A DNA stretch of 64,000 bases, from the NCBI GenBank assembly GCA_028671895.1, contig JAPMAC010000231.1, forward strand, positions 11,124,001 to 11,188,000. Direction: 5' to 3'. The notes beneath the pieces were generated by a model that was not told the DNA's origin, made no database searches, and saw only the letters and a program-made list of their open reading frames with translations. This document shows, in pieces, positions 22,756 through 35,500 of the stretch (its first letter is position 1; each line of letters starts with the position of its first letter). The position numbers were made by a program, and so were the translations under genes. This DNA is from Oenanthe sinensis (Eukaryota; Streptophyta; Magnoliopsida; Apiales; Apiaceae).

Positions 22756-22985
22756 TGTAACTGTGTACTATATAAATACAGAATTAGGTTAACATTAAAA
22801 AAAGGATATATCATTCTCATAACCTAGCAGCTCTTAAGAACATTGATTTACTTGAGAGAGTTTTGTATTCATTAAAATAAAGTTAATAAAAAGTAGTTCA
22901 TCTTTTACATACTTGTATTCTTAGTCGATTGATCTGAAACTATTATATTCAACCCCCCTTCTATAATAATTTATTATCTGGGCAA
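22756..22985 (+). repeat. Truncated LTR end (3' part), Sirevirus-like
   Basis: It contains a TATA-like CTATATAAATA near 22769 and ends with TATATTCAACCCCCCTTCT, the hallmark found near the 3' ends of the other LTRs in this window. The upstream part is missing. Confidence 0.5.
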
Positions 22986-25246
22986 TAACCTTTTTTATGC
23001 CTTTGCAATTACTAGACGTAGATTCATTCATCAAATTAAAATAGGCATGCATTATATTGTAAGCACATGGCATATATCCATCAATACCGCATGGCAAATG
23101 AGAACTATTCATGTTAAATGAGTTCTGCACATTAGGAACTTTATCTTCTACCTTAACCTTTTTACATGCATGTGTAATGTGTCTAATAGAGTTACAACTA
23201 TTACACAATTTTCTAGGTGCAGTGGGTGTAGGGATAGAAGAATTAGAATTATGAACACCTACCTTTCTATTTCTGTCACCCTTAGTCTTGGTTTTACTAC
23301 TACCTATTTCAATTTTAACACTTTCAATTTTAACAGCTTTTACAGGTTCAGTAGTTTCTACTTTTTCTTCAATTTTCTCTTCAATTTCTTTTTCTTTCAG
23401 GTGATCCTCAATAAGAAACTCATGATTTCTTACTATAGCTTTGCGTCTAAGGGTTCTGTGAGTGTTGGCCTAAAGATTGGTTTGCTAACATTCTTAAGGA
23501 TACTGGGGACATTCTCATTCTCTAAGTAAACATCACTAGAGGTACTGGATGTTACTCATTTACCCTTATTCTTTCTCTTTTTAAGCACACTATAATCAAA
23601 GCCTATACACGTAGTGTTTTCTAGACTCTGCTTATCCATGATCTTTTTAGCCATAACAATTGAATCTCTATATTATACAACCTTAAATTCAAGTTCAAAA
23701 ATCTTAACCTCAAGTGCTTTCTCTACCTCTGCATTACAGTTAACCTTATTATCTAGATATTCATTTCTTTCTATAAGTTCTTTAACTGTTACAGCTACAA
23801 GTTCTAGTTGTTCCTTTTCATTTTCAAGTTTTTTAATCTTGGCAACTAGTCTAGCATTTTCTCCTTCAACAGCTAGCATACTTGTGTGCACATTGAATAT
23901 CTCTATACTTAAATCGTTAATAGTTCTTTTATATTCGGATAGATACATGTCAACTGTGGTGATAATAGGTACCTGAGATGATGGAGATTCCTATGAAGTG
24001 TCTTCCATAAGTGCAAAGTTCACATATTCCTCTTCACCTTCAGAGTCTGTGTCATCCCAGCTTTTACCCTCAACAATATAGGATTTTCCCTAATGCTTTG
24101 CTATCAATGCATCCAATTTCTACTTCAACTTCTCATTTTCCCTCTTCAACTCATCATAGCTCTTCTTCTCAAAGTTATTCTTCTTTTCTTTTGCTTGTTT
24201 AGGTTTCCTACATCCAGTGGCAAAATGCCCTAGTTCATTGCAGTTGTAACACCGAAACTTGCTTTGATTAACTATGTTTGATTTATAACCACCTCTTGAA
24301 CTGGACTCGGAGAATGATCCACCTTTCTGAAACTTGTTACTGAAACTTTTCTTATACTTAGGATTTCATATGAATATGATATGCTTGAAATGCCCTGCCA
24401 AGTATGCCATAAATTTGTCTTCCATTTCCTCAAGCTCTTCTAATGAATAAAAATCATCTTCATTCACAGCTTGATTATCTTTAGCCATTTCACCTTCTAT
24501 AATCATTTCTCCACCAATTTTGGTTTCAACATCCTTAGATTCCGAAACTTTACTTTAGTCAGCTACAAGAGCAGTGGTCTTCAACAATGCTGTTGTCTTA
24601 CTATCCACTGAGCTAGAACCATATATAATCAATCTTTGTTTTTGTTCCATCTCATAGGTTTTCAATTTGCCATACAATTTCTCAAGGGGCACCGTATTAA
24701 AGTTGTCCCTTTCCCTAATTGATGAAACTTTATTCTTGACGTGGTGTGAAAGAGTAAGCATGAATTTCCTATTTATTTTCCTTAACGGATACTTCTTGCC
24801 CTGGCTGCTCAATTCATTTAGTATTTTGTTATATCGCTCAAAGACTTGAGTGACTGTTTCTCCAGGTAAGGATTTAAACACTTCATATTTGGAAGTTAGA
24901 ATATCCAACATGTTCTCTCTTACTTCTTCAGTTCCCTCCATTATCAGCTCAATGGTGTTACACATATGTTTTGCGCTTGGACAATTTACCACTTAATGAC
25001 ACATGTCGGTATCCATCGAATCAACTACAATCAGCTGGATGCTAGTGTCCAACACAACAATTTCCATTTTTGAGTAAGTGGACTCTATAGGATCCTTTGG
25101 AGTAGACCTTTGAGGAACTCGTACTCCATCCACTGTAGTTTCAGGAATCACCTTTGTTGGCACAAACAGTTCGTTCTCTAATATGCCTATATAGTAGACC
25201 TGTCAAATGGAGGAACCTTGATACTTCCAACTTTCTGAGAACTCAT
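22986..25246 (-). pseudogene. gag of element C (Sirevirus-like), with stops
   Basis: It reads right to left from ATG at 25246 (MSSQKVGSIKVPPFD). In-frame stops follow near 25196 and beyond. The capsid-like UBN2 region at 24992-24555 contains SLPGETVTQVFERYNK. The first zinc knuckle CYNCNELGHFATGC lies near 24245-24205. A Glu/Lys-rich coiled-coil-like stretch lies at 23948-23673, and a second knuckle CNSCNSIRHITHAC at 23203-23160. Two knuckles around a coiled coil suit a Sirevirus Gag. At the left the frame runs into LTR sequence, so the element is truncated there. Confidence 0.8.
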
Positions 25247-25388
25247 GATATCTAATTTTTCAAAACTTTTTAAAGTTTAAAATTTTCAAAGTGAGAATTT
25301 TTTAAAATTAAAAAAATCGTGAAAAATTTCCAAAAGCTTAACACTGAAGTCTAAACACTAGATCCTGATTTGTAATATCAATCAACAT

Positions 25389-25403
25389 GGCTCTAATACC
25401 AAT
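25389..25403 (-). promoter_or_regulatory. Primer binding site of element C
   Basis: GGCTCTAATACCAAT is the complement of the iMet primer site with minor change. It abuts the LTR at 25404. Confidence 0.8.
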
Positions 25404-25701
25404 TGTTAGTCCCAAATATCGTAGAAGGAGGGTTGAATATGATATGTCCAGTTTTTATCTTTATTCACGGAATGTACTATTTGGACTTTAGACTTCTAAA
25501 TAGGTGTACGATCAAACACTAGTCATAACAATATGAACACAGTTCATTCGAGGAATATATCATTTTATAAATATAATCCCTGAAGGGTGCTACACTTCTA
25601 ACATGAAGGTTAGCTACAATGATTCACTAGTCTATTACAGATACAAGTTTTGTTCACAAGTAATCAATACACTGATACAACAGCTAATATAACATTAATG
25701 G

Positions 25702-25743
<42 letters not shown>

Positions 25744-26865
25744 CTTGAATGCTTTGGTTCTTTTCTCTCTCGACTTGCTCTGTACGAATGAATACCAAAA
25801 GAAATGTTTCTGCTGCTTTAAGTGTAGTCTTTCACCAACTCACCTACTTGGCTTACTGAGGGCCAAGTAAATTGAGTTGCTTCCATTCTGATTTACTAAA
25901 AATAGGGGAATTAAAATATAACAATCATTTAGTCTAGAAATAATAATCGGAATGGAATTAAAATGAATTGTGTTAATTCATTAAATCTCATTCATAAACA
26001 TTGGAATAAGACTTCTTAGTGGGATAACAATCACTTTTCTTTTGTATTGCAATGAATAACAATCAGCTTATCTTGCTAATGCTATAACAATCGGCAAGTT
26101 TGAATTCCATTCTTCTTTGACTTCAATTTATAACAATCGGTCAAGGCATCTTTATAATGCCTTAACAATCGCCTCTTTTGAAATCAAATTGAAGTGCCTT
26201 AATAGTCAGCCTTCCTCTTTCTTCTAAGTGCCATAACAATCAACAAGTTTAATTAAAGAAATAATTCTTTAATTACTTCCTTAAGTGGCATAACAATTGG
26301 TTGAGGTGAAGGTGTTTTGCACTTAGAATATTTTCCTGTCTTTAACAAAACCACCTACTGCCTTGAATTTAAGTTTAGTTGATTTTACCTTTTATTTCCC
26401 AACTTGATTCTTAACTTTTGATTGACATCCCTTAACCAATTCTTCTGATTTTCAAGTGTAGTTCTCAATATCAATTATGCTGACGTTTAGTGCAACCGGT
26501 CTATTTCACAAACGACTAACACGATATTGATCAATCATCTTCTTGACTATACAAATGGTTATGTACCCTGATGGTAATTGAATGCTTCTGTAATTTACTG
26601 GAATCTTCTAACTTCACTGCTGTATATCATTTAATATAAATAGACTCTCTGAACCACTTAAACTTTATTCAGTGCTGAGGCTTGAACATGTTAATGAACT
26701 TCTTTCAACAATCTTCAATGTCTTCAAAGCTTTCACTGATACTTAGGATAAAGCTTCTTCAAATTAGAACTGATTCGCAGTCGATTCATGTGCTTTATGT
26801 AATATTAGTTATCTGTCTTTAGGAGTTGAGTTTGTATCCTCGGTTACATTACATTATGCTTTACA
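25404..26865 (-). repeat. 5' LTR of element C
   Basis: On the + strand it runs from TGTTAGTCCC to TGCTTTACA, 1462 bp. It holds a TA microsatellite at about 25704-25741 and about ten copies of an ATAACAATCGG-like motif at 25918-26300. The shared TGACG block lies at 26478-26560. It is clearly related to LTR D (29799-31188) but diverged. Confidence 0.82.
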
Positions 26866-27423
26866 GAGTTTACCAACACTTATTAAAGTGTTGGTAAAAT
26901 AATTCAAGCATGCATTTACCAACACTTTTAATGGAAAAGAAAATAATTTTAAGTGTCACACAAGGAATCATCAGCCAACAGTTTTGAAGTGAAGGATTAT
27001 TTTTAAGGAATTCTCATAGGGAAAGAACATCCGACACTTCCAAGACTAAAACATCTGATGGTTTTCAAAAACCGGATTAAGTTGTACAACCTACACTACT
27101 TAAACAAAATAAGCATTCATTTTGAAATGTTCGAACAGAGGATACATACACGGCTAAATAGAGATACAAATGTAGAACTCCATTAAAGACACCTGAGCTT
27201 TGTATTTATTATTGTAGTTAGATCATTGTAGCTAACCAATTTATTGTGTTAGAATGTAGTACCTCAAGGTTTATATAATACAAAAGTATATTCCCCGAAT
27301 TGTTCTTGTCATTATTTGATTTAAAATCCATATCGAACAAAATAAGAATGAGCTCACTAAACAAATCGAAAAACTAACAATATCGTATTCAACTCCCCTT
27401 CTATGATAGTTTGGGACCTAACA
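26866..27423 (+). repeat. 5'-truncated Sirevirus-like LTR with a hairpin at its left edge
   Basis: The right part ends CCCCTTCTATGATAG...GGGACCTAACA at 27423, a typical LTR 3' end on the + strand. The left part is not LTR-like. It starts with an inverted repeat TACCAACACT...AGTGTTGGTA at 26871-26896, and TACCAACACTTTTAA recurs near 26918. Confidence 0.5.
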
Positions 27424-29575
27424 AATAACCTCTCTTAAAGAGATGAGGCTCCACTATACCGTGATGTAGCAATAACTATTGAGTTTGGTGATGAGACAAT
27501 GCTTCGACATGATAGATCCAGACATCTACGAGGTTATACATCTCCACTTGGTGGTGATTCAGTTAATTCTAACGAACCAGGTGATAAGAATAACAAAGAA
27601 TTGATAGCCACTGGCGGACTGGAAGCTCATATTGAAAGGAGTGAAACTGTTACAGTGAGTCTGAGTGATAATCATTTGCCCATACCCACTGAACCGAGAG
27701 TGAGTGTTGAGAGATATACACTAACGGAACTCGGTGAGACACCTAGTAATCAATTAGAAACCCATACTATGCACACAACATCACTAAGTCAAAGGGTTCT
27801 AAACCCGGAGACAGATGTTACAAAAGTAAAATAAGACATAGTGGAAATCAAAACAGTGTAGCTGAGGTAGGTATTGGAATTTTAACAATTCAAGAAATCA
27901 ATTCAGCTGGCACTGGATCATCTGTCTATTGCTTTGGAAACTCATTCTATCCCGACTTCGGAGGATAACACAACTACGGGGAAGAAAGTGGGGAGTCAAG
28001 AAAAAGCAGTATCTGAAGCAGATAAAAGAAAGGAGGTTCTAATGGTGAAAGAAAAAGAAGCAAACATTACATTATCTCAGGGGAGTGAAATATACATTTG
28101 GAGGTACAACATGGTCTAGAAAAAGGTGAAATATGACAATCATATGAGCTTTATGATCTGGAAGAAGCTCAAGGGGATGTGGATATGTTTGATGAGTTTG
28201 TAAATGATGATACTTACCAATTTATAGAAACGGACTACGTAGAAGTTTTCAATCTATTAGAGGCAAACAAGTCCATGTTAAGAGATTATGAAGTTACAAG
28301 GGCCAATCAAGAAAATACAGGAAGAGAACACTTTGCCTATCACATTCAAAGGAAAGAAAGACCATTGAAGATGCCAATAATATGGGGAAACTGGGAAATT
28401 GCAATAAGTTTTCTGTAAAAGATTAAAGTGGGTTTGACTGAGAATGAAGATAAGAAATTCAAGAAGAAGTTGAGGAAAACTCACAACAATCATCCATCAA
28501 TTAATCAATTTTTCCATGCACTCGAACATACAATCAAATCGATATTCTTTTCAACTGATGATAAAGGCTGGCAGATTCAAGTTCCAAAATTCATCTACAA
28601 AGACTATATATTCAAGGTTTCTCAAAAAGAGGTCACTCATAAAATTGTATGTATTGAAAATTAGGGTAGTGAATGGATCTCATATGAACGAGTTGCTAAT
28701 TGACAAGATTGAAGTTTGAATGGAAGGAGTAGATGTAGAAGTTCATAACACTTCTTACAGAGTGATTTTCTTTAAAGATCGGTTGGTTCAAACTTTTTGT
28801 TTGGAAGATGAGAGGCTGGATTTATATCCTTTAAAACGTTTAACTTATGTTGAAGGGCTTTTGAAAAGCAAATAATATAGAACAGAAGAGAAATGGAAAG
28901 TTGATGAGCGCATCTATGCCCACAAGCTGAATTATTATCATTTAAAGGTGTAGACATTTTCAAAGTCAAGAGAGTAGATCCATCTAACGGGACTCAACGT
29001 AAATTTCCAATTCCTACACAAGAAGAAAAATAATGGTATTGAAATTGGTATATTATAAAGAAAGAATTTGAAACCTCAAGACCAGGAGAAGTGTTCACAT
29101 ATGAAGAAAGGCTAAATTTTCCAACAATCTACCCAGTTTTTGATAAGATAAGGGAGACTGAGTCAATGGTACTGAAAGATCCACCGGTAATCAGGTGTAA
29201 GAATCCAAAAGGTAAAACGGTGATAATTGATCTCTACAAGATGTCTTTCATGACTTGGAAATAGTTGGGTTTCATACATGATCAAATCAAGACTTCCACA
29301 AACTTGAAGGACAAAGAAGCGTTGGTAGAAATCTCAAAGCTATTCAATGAAATGTTAGGAGCAGAATCACAATACAACACTGATCGAGTGAAAGTAGTTG
29401 CAAAAAGGCTGAGTTTCAAAGGAAGTACCAAAATAATGGAATTTACATTCAAGCAAGTCAAACATATCAGAAGAGTTACAGTGCTGTAAACAGTCCTAGA
29501 AGCTTTATCAGATCCAAAGCCAAGAAACATGTTAGAAAAGGAAGCGCTTGACTTAGTGAAATAATAGTTAGCTAG
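27424..29575 (+). pseudogene. Unrecognised extra ORF of element D, upstream of the 3' LTR (broken)
   Basis: Several open stretches in changing frames: 27499-27834 (polar, RHDRSRHLRG), 27934-28119, 28179-28418 (acidic), 28428-28664, and from about 28980 to 29570. The last part reads IIDLYKMSFMTWK, then GFIHDQIKTSTNLKDKEALV, and ends in EKEALDLVK. Codon content and continuity suggest one former protein of several hundred residues. The N-terminal part resembles the extra ORF of element B. I recognise no known domain and see no transmembrane segment. Calling it the Sirevirus extra ORF rests on position only. Confidence 0.5.
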
Positions 29576-29786
29576 TCTTGAACAATGGAGAATGAGTTAA
29601 TCAAATATTAGGTTAGGCTAAAGAACAATCATTCAACATTGTAATTCTTTTAAATTTGAAATCTAGAAATGTATGATATAATCCAGAATGTACTTAATAT
29701 TAGTTCACCGTCGCTCATTTACTTTTTCTTGAAAGTTAGTTGAGTTATCCTTTTAAAAGATTTGTTTGTCGAACTCTAACAATCAA

Positions 29787-29798
29787 ATATGGGGAGAT
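29787..29798 (+). promoter_or_regulatory. Polypurine tract of element D
   Basis: ATATGGGGAGAT sits directly before the TGTAAAGCA start of the LTR. Confidence 0.75.
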
Positions 29799-31188
29799 TG
29801 TAAAGCATAATTTAATGTAATGTAATATGTAACCGAGGTAAATAACTCAACACATGATGACTGGTAACTAATATAAAATGAAGCACATGAATCGACTGTG
29901 AATCAATTATAACTTCAATAAATAATATCCTAAATATCATAGGAAACTTTGAAGACCTTGAAGAACACTGAAAGAAGTTCATTTAAAATGTTCAAGCCTT
30001 AGTGAAGAATAAAGTCGAAGTGTTTCAGAAGATATAATGATGTTAAAGGATTTATTATAGAGAAGTCAGAAGATTCCAATGAATTACAGAAGCATTTCTT
30101 ATCACCAAGTAACAAAGCCAATCGTATAGTCAAGAAGATGTGATGATCAAGATCGTGTTAGTCGTTTGTGAACCAGACCAGTGCATTAAACATCAGCACA
30201 AATGAAATTGAGAATTGCATTTGTGTATCAGAAGAATTGGGATGTCAAAGCTTAGAAAAAATCAAGTTCGTAAAGAAAAGAAATATCAGCAAACTTGGTG
30301 TAAGGCATAAGATATATTTAAAGGGCTTGAAAAATTGGCTAAGTAAAGAAGATTGTAAAGATAAACTCAAGTCAACTTAGTCAAGGCAATAATAAAGATC
30401 AAAATCCATCTAATAGTTAAAGCATTTTGCTTTAATTATATAAGGGTAAAAGCATCTGATGGTTAAGGCACAAATGGAATTCAAAAGTTGATAGTTATGG
30501 CACTACAAAAGTGGATAGTTATGCTACAAAAACTATAAAATTCATGGATAGTTAAGCCACTTAACTTTGCCGATAGTTAGCCAGCTATATGGACTAAAAA
30601 CTAGCCGATGGTTAGTTCAAATAGACTTATTTCTAGTGAATAGTTAGGCCACTATCAAAAGAATTCCTGCATACGGTTATCCCACTATCTACCAATCCGA
30701 TGGTTATGGAGGAATTAAATTAAATTGATTTATTTGGTAAATCAGAATGCGAAGCAACTAATTTACCTGGCTCGCAGCAAGCCACATATACAGGTTTGAA
30801 AAGTCTACAAACAAAAGCAGCAAAACATCGTCTTTATTATTCATTCAATACAGTTCAAGTTGGATAGAAAAGATATAGAGAGCATTCAAGGAAGATACAC
30901 ACAAAAGCCATTAATGATATTTAAGTTGTTGTATTGATTGCTCGTAACAAACCTTGTAACTATAAACTAGTGAATCATTGTAGTTAACCACTGTGTTAGT
31001 AGTGTAGCACACCCCTCAGGGATTATATTAATAAAATGATATATTCCCCTAATCGAACCGTGTTCTAAGTGCATAATTGTTGTTTGATTACTTACTCATA
31101 AAAGAAGTCTAATTCCTTAAAGAACATTCTGCAAAGATTTTATAATTCGGACAATATTGTATTCAACAAAAGATATTTGGGACTAACA
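29799..31188 (+). repeat. 3' LTR of element D
   Basis: It runs from TGTAAAGCAT to GGGACTAACA, 1390 bp. About ten GATAGTTATGGCAC-like motifs lie at 30410-30715. The shared block with GTGTTAGTCGTTTGTGAACC lies at 30121-30200. It is related to LTR C, which has the opposite orientation. Confidence 0.8.
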
Positions 31189-31391
31189 ATTATTTTCTAC
31201 CTTCATTAATTTTTCCATCTCATTGTTTTCACTGCTTCTCATTTGTGACTGCAGAATTTTCTGCGCGAGTGTTTTATCACCTTCTTTCTTTTACTTTTCT
31301 TTAAGTTGAAGTGATGTGACCAATTCTATTTCTAGCTTATTAAATTCTTTCCTCAAGCTTGGACCAATTTGTTTGACTCTCTCCTTTCGAC

Positions 31392-31990
31392 TTAAATCAC
31401 CAGCCACCATGTTAGTTTTTTCGGGACGGTAATTAATTGTGCATCATAGTCTTTTAGAAGTTCCAGCCACCTCCTTTGGCGCATATTCAATTCTCGTTGT
31501 GTAAAAAGATATTTTAAACTCTTATGGTCTGTGTAGATTTGGCATTTTTCTCCATATACACAATATTTTAAGTACAAACACAACAATAGTAAGTTCTAAA
31601 TCATGGCGTGGATATTTTTTCTCATAATCCTTTAACTGCCTCGAAGCATATGCTACAACTCTTCTGTGCTACATTAAAACAGATCCCAACCCATTGTGAG
31701 AAGCGTCGCTATATACTTGAAATCCTCTTGATAAATCTGATAAAATAAGTATTGGTGCATATACCAATTTTTTCTTCAGTTTTTGAAAACTAGCTTCACA
31801 TTTTTTAGTCCATAGGAATTTCACGTCATTCCTCGTTAATCTGGTCACTAATGTAGCTATTTTTGAAAAATCCTGGATGAATTTTCGATAATATTCAGCT
31901 AGACCAGGAAAGCTTCGAATTTCTATTACTGATCTTGGAATTTCCCATTTAAGAACGACCTCCACCTTTGCAAGATCAACCTCTATCCAT
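31392..31990 (-). pseudogene. Ty3/gypsy RT-RNase H fragment
   Basis: The - strand reads KWEIPRSVIEIRSFPGLAEY and YYRKFIQDFSKIA, the thumb end of a gypsy RT. It then has QVYSDASHNGLGSVL (RNase H start) and, after a frameshift, CQIYTDHKSLKYLFTQRELN with MRQRRWLELLKDYD. These are typical of plant Ty3/gypsy chromoviruses. Protease, early RT, integrase and LTRs are absent. It lies about 490 bp upstream of the host gene start. Confidence 0.88.
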
Positions 31991-32009
31991 GATTCACTTA
32001 CAATGTAAA

Positions 32010-32480
32010 TGATAAATTATACTTTTCTGAGCCAAAATTCACATTTAAAAATTTCACATATAGTCTTTTCTCGCACAAACTTTTCAAAACCAGTCTCAAC
32101 ATTGCTACAACCAAGCAAACTTCTAAAACCAAAATTGGCTGACCAAATTCCTTACTATATAACTATTAATTTATTAAACACTTTACTAACTTACAAATAT
32201 AAGATTATTTAAATATTTAAATAATTTATAAATAATAATATACTTATCACATTTAAACTTATCTTAAAATGCTTTTGAAACTGAAATATCTATATTTTCA
32301 ATTTTAATTATTAAAAATATAAAATATTAATAACATGTCATTTAAACATATTTATTTAGAGAGAGAAGATGCACACCCATCAATAAACAGCACCGAGCAA
32401 GACAGGTGTTTGTGTGTTTTAGACACACCCTTATTTATTTAGAGAGAGAAGATGCAAAAGCGCAGATCCATCGAATAAAT
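32010..32480 (+). promoter_or_regulatory. Upstream region of the glyoxalase II gene, with a 23-bp duplication
   Basis: AT-rich DNA between the gypsy fragment and the start codon. TTTATTTAGAGAGAGAAGAT plus GCA occurs at 32351-32373 and again at 32434-32456, 83 bp apart, close to the likely transcription start. No certain TATA box was assigned. Confidence 0.5.
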
Positions 32481-32540
32481 ATGATGCAATTGATTAGCAG
32501 AGCAGTCCCCTCTACCATGGCTACTCTTCCTCGTTCTGGG
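32481..32540 (+). CDS. GLX2: GLX2 exon 1 (N-terminal presequence)
   Basis: MMQLISRAVPSTMATLPRSG, followed by a donor GGG|GTTCGT. It has few acidic residues and several Arg and Ser, as expected for a transit peptide. It is assigned by position and by resemblance to GLX2-5 N-termini, so it is the least certain exon. Confidence 0.65.
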
Positions 32541-35500
32541 GTTCGTTCCTCTCTTTCTCTTTCTGTATACAATTATACATATACACATGTATACGTTTCA
32601 TTTTAGTATATATATGCTCCAGTTCAGATCATTGTTTATTTGCTCAGTATCTGTTCGGATCGGCAAATGTTTCTGATTCTCCACCTTCCTGAATTGAATC
32701 AATTAATATATCATAACAGATTTGTTGGTAATGGGTATGATGGGAAACTGATTGAAATACATTTTTGTAGCTTTCCAGATGGAATTAGAATTAAATTATT
32801 AGTCACACTGGCGAGTTGCAGGTTTTAAGACTAGATTACGTCTTTTCACCAACAATAATTGGTGTCTCCTTTATTCTTTCCTTTTATTATGCCAGGAAAA
32901 AACTGTCCATTTATCTTTCTGAGCAATCTACATTTTCGGTTATATGTGTATTTACATTTCCCCCCCTAAGCGTATAAGTTGATGTACATATAAACCCTCA
33001 TAAAAAAAACTTATATGCGACTAACAAAACTTATATGCGATTAACATGGTCTCACTTTTGAAACATAAAGAAGTAGTAGTAGAAAATTGTAAGGAGGGAG
33101 ATGAAAGCTGGATAGGGAGGCTGATTAGCTGTAGTGAGCATCGGATGGGAACAGTGAAGATGGCCACACGATGTAATTAAAGAGAATAGCACAATAAAAT
33201 AACAGAGAACAAGAAATTGATGAACTGAAAAGATACGTAATAATTATAGATATTATGCTTGGGCAGACGAAGTCACATGTGTATTTATGTTGCTCATTTT
33301 ACATGCTTTCTACCTTACTCTGTTATAGTTTATGCAATGGTCTAAAAGACTTACGAGGTCCCATGTGTACATCGTCTGATACTTTTTGGGCCAAAAGTAA
33401 TGCCATACCATTATTGGTAGGCTTACATCGGATATTTACTTGGCGTTATCTTATTGGCCTAAAACAAATGTCCAAAAAGCTTTCTCCAGTTAGACACTTA
33501 GTGTTACCTAAAACACTTTTTAGAAAGTAGGATCCCTCAAACTTCTTACCTGTTGCTATGATCTGATTTATGAGGATGTTGTCAGGAATTAGGGTTTTTG
33601 TTTTGTATTTTTCAATGTTTTTGTGATTTTTTGGTTATATTTGAGATAATAGTTGCAGAAAATAGAGAGAAACAGATAGAAACAAAGCTTAGAGACGGAA
33701 TCAGTAGAAAAAGAGATAAGACTTGCAGGAGAAGCTATAGTTGAGAAAGAAACTGGGGAGAGAGAGAGTGGTGGAAAATACATTCCATTTTCATATATCA
33801 AAGCATAAACTGAAATGTACATGGGGTCTTGCTATTTATACTACTGCTAATGTCTACTGTCCAGTAACTATAATTACTTAACTATCCTTATTAATAACAC
33901 CATATGTTTGTTACTTTACTATTACTAGTAAGCCATTGTAGAATTCTGACAAATGTATAATATCTGCCTCCAAGCGATGCTTACTCTTCAAATCTCTTAT
34001 TTACATCATTTAAAGAGAGAGATATTGAATAAACCAATTGCACCACAAGAGCGGCCTCCCGTTATTATGGTTCAGGAGTGCATTGCAGGAAGTAAGGCAG
34101 TAAGCTTAGAGCTTAATGCAGCCTGTTCGTTTCTCATGATAAGTAACTTATAATTTTACTATTGCCGATCTTGGTTCCACAAACATGTTCTCCATCATCA
34201 ATGTTGACTTATTTACATTTTGCATCCCTTTGGTTTAGGCTTAATGCACTTTAGGTCATGTTTTTCATAAAACACTTTCCATCCCATAACTTTCTATCCT
34301 GCTGCACTTTGAATCCATTGGACACTTTTCCGTCTAGTTTGACTGTTAACGTTAGTCAATTGAGGGTATATAAATAATTAAACAAACAATTACACCAACT
34401 CCTCTTCACTTATACACCCCTTTGCTTCCGGTAGATGAAACATATGATTTTGGGATATTATTAACTTTTTTTTGCTCATGAGACTTATGTATTAGTACTT
34501 AGTAATTTATGTTTTTGTCATTAAACTTAGGTCCATGATGTTTGTTGGACGACCCAATTGCCACAAAAACACTTTTCTCCCATTACTCTTATTGTGGTGC
34601 TGAGATCAAGAAAGAAGAGGAAAATATAACTTTTAATGGATTGGCGTATACATACAACCATGTATATATGTAAGATGTAAAACTGCAATGGACAAGTTTA
34701 CCCTTTTGAAAATAGACGTTAACGACCAAATAAGACAGAAAAGAGTCCAACAAGTTCTAGAAAGTTGTGGGATGCAAAGTGTTTTATAGCAAACTACATG
34801 ACCTAAAGTGCTATAAGCCCAAATCAAAGGGATGCAAAATGTAAATAAGTCATCAATGTTCATATTGGCTGATGTATTTTGTGTTTGTTTAACTTTGTTT
34901 GATGTTCAATGCTCTTCAACAAGACTGTAGTTTGATCAAGGTATGACCTGATATATTCTCCTTTTAATTGTACATGACGACTCTTTAGCCTTTGTATCCT
35001 CGTGTTGAGTTCTATACAGACAACCTCACTGAAAATTATTTAGAAAATGATTGTGTTAAAGGTATTATTTTCTAGTGCTTACTCGTGGTACCTTGTATAA
35101 AGTTTCCTCTTTCCCTGCAAATAGATTCTATGATTATTACTGCTTTATCTGCAGTACTACTTGAAGGGTCCTTTTCTAATAATTATCCTTTTGTAATGTT
35201 TTAGACGAGGGCCATATGTGTATGGCCAGGCATGAGACAATTATCCCTTAGAAAACATCTTTTATATGGGTTTATGCACTTCTTCTCAATGCCATTCAAA
35301 ACTGTGCGTGGAGTAAGTCGATCACTTGGAGTTTCTCATTTTTGTAGTGTTGTCAACATGTCTTCCATGTTGCAAGTTGAATTGGTAAGTACATCTTTTT
35401 ATGAACCATATTGGTATATAATTTTGCTGCTTATCTAAAATTCGCCTAACTTTCTCTATTCTTATTTTATTTTTTTAAATTTAAAGTTGCTAACCAATTG

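Noticed and set aside
27424..29575. Envelope gene in element D
   Set aside because: No signal peptide, membrane segment or furin-like site is visible. Only the position fits, so it is listed as an unknown extra ORF.
33255..33530. 91-codon ORF in GLX2 intron 1
   Set aside because: No recognisable motif, no support from context, and it lies within an intron of a well-supported gene.
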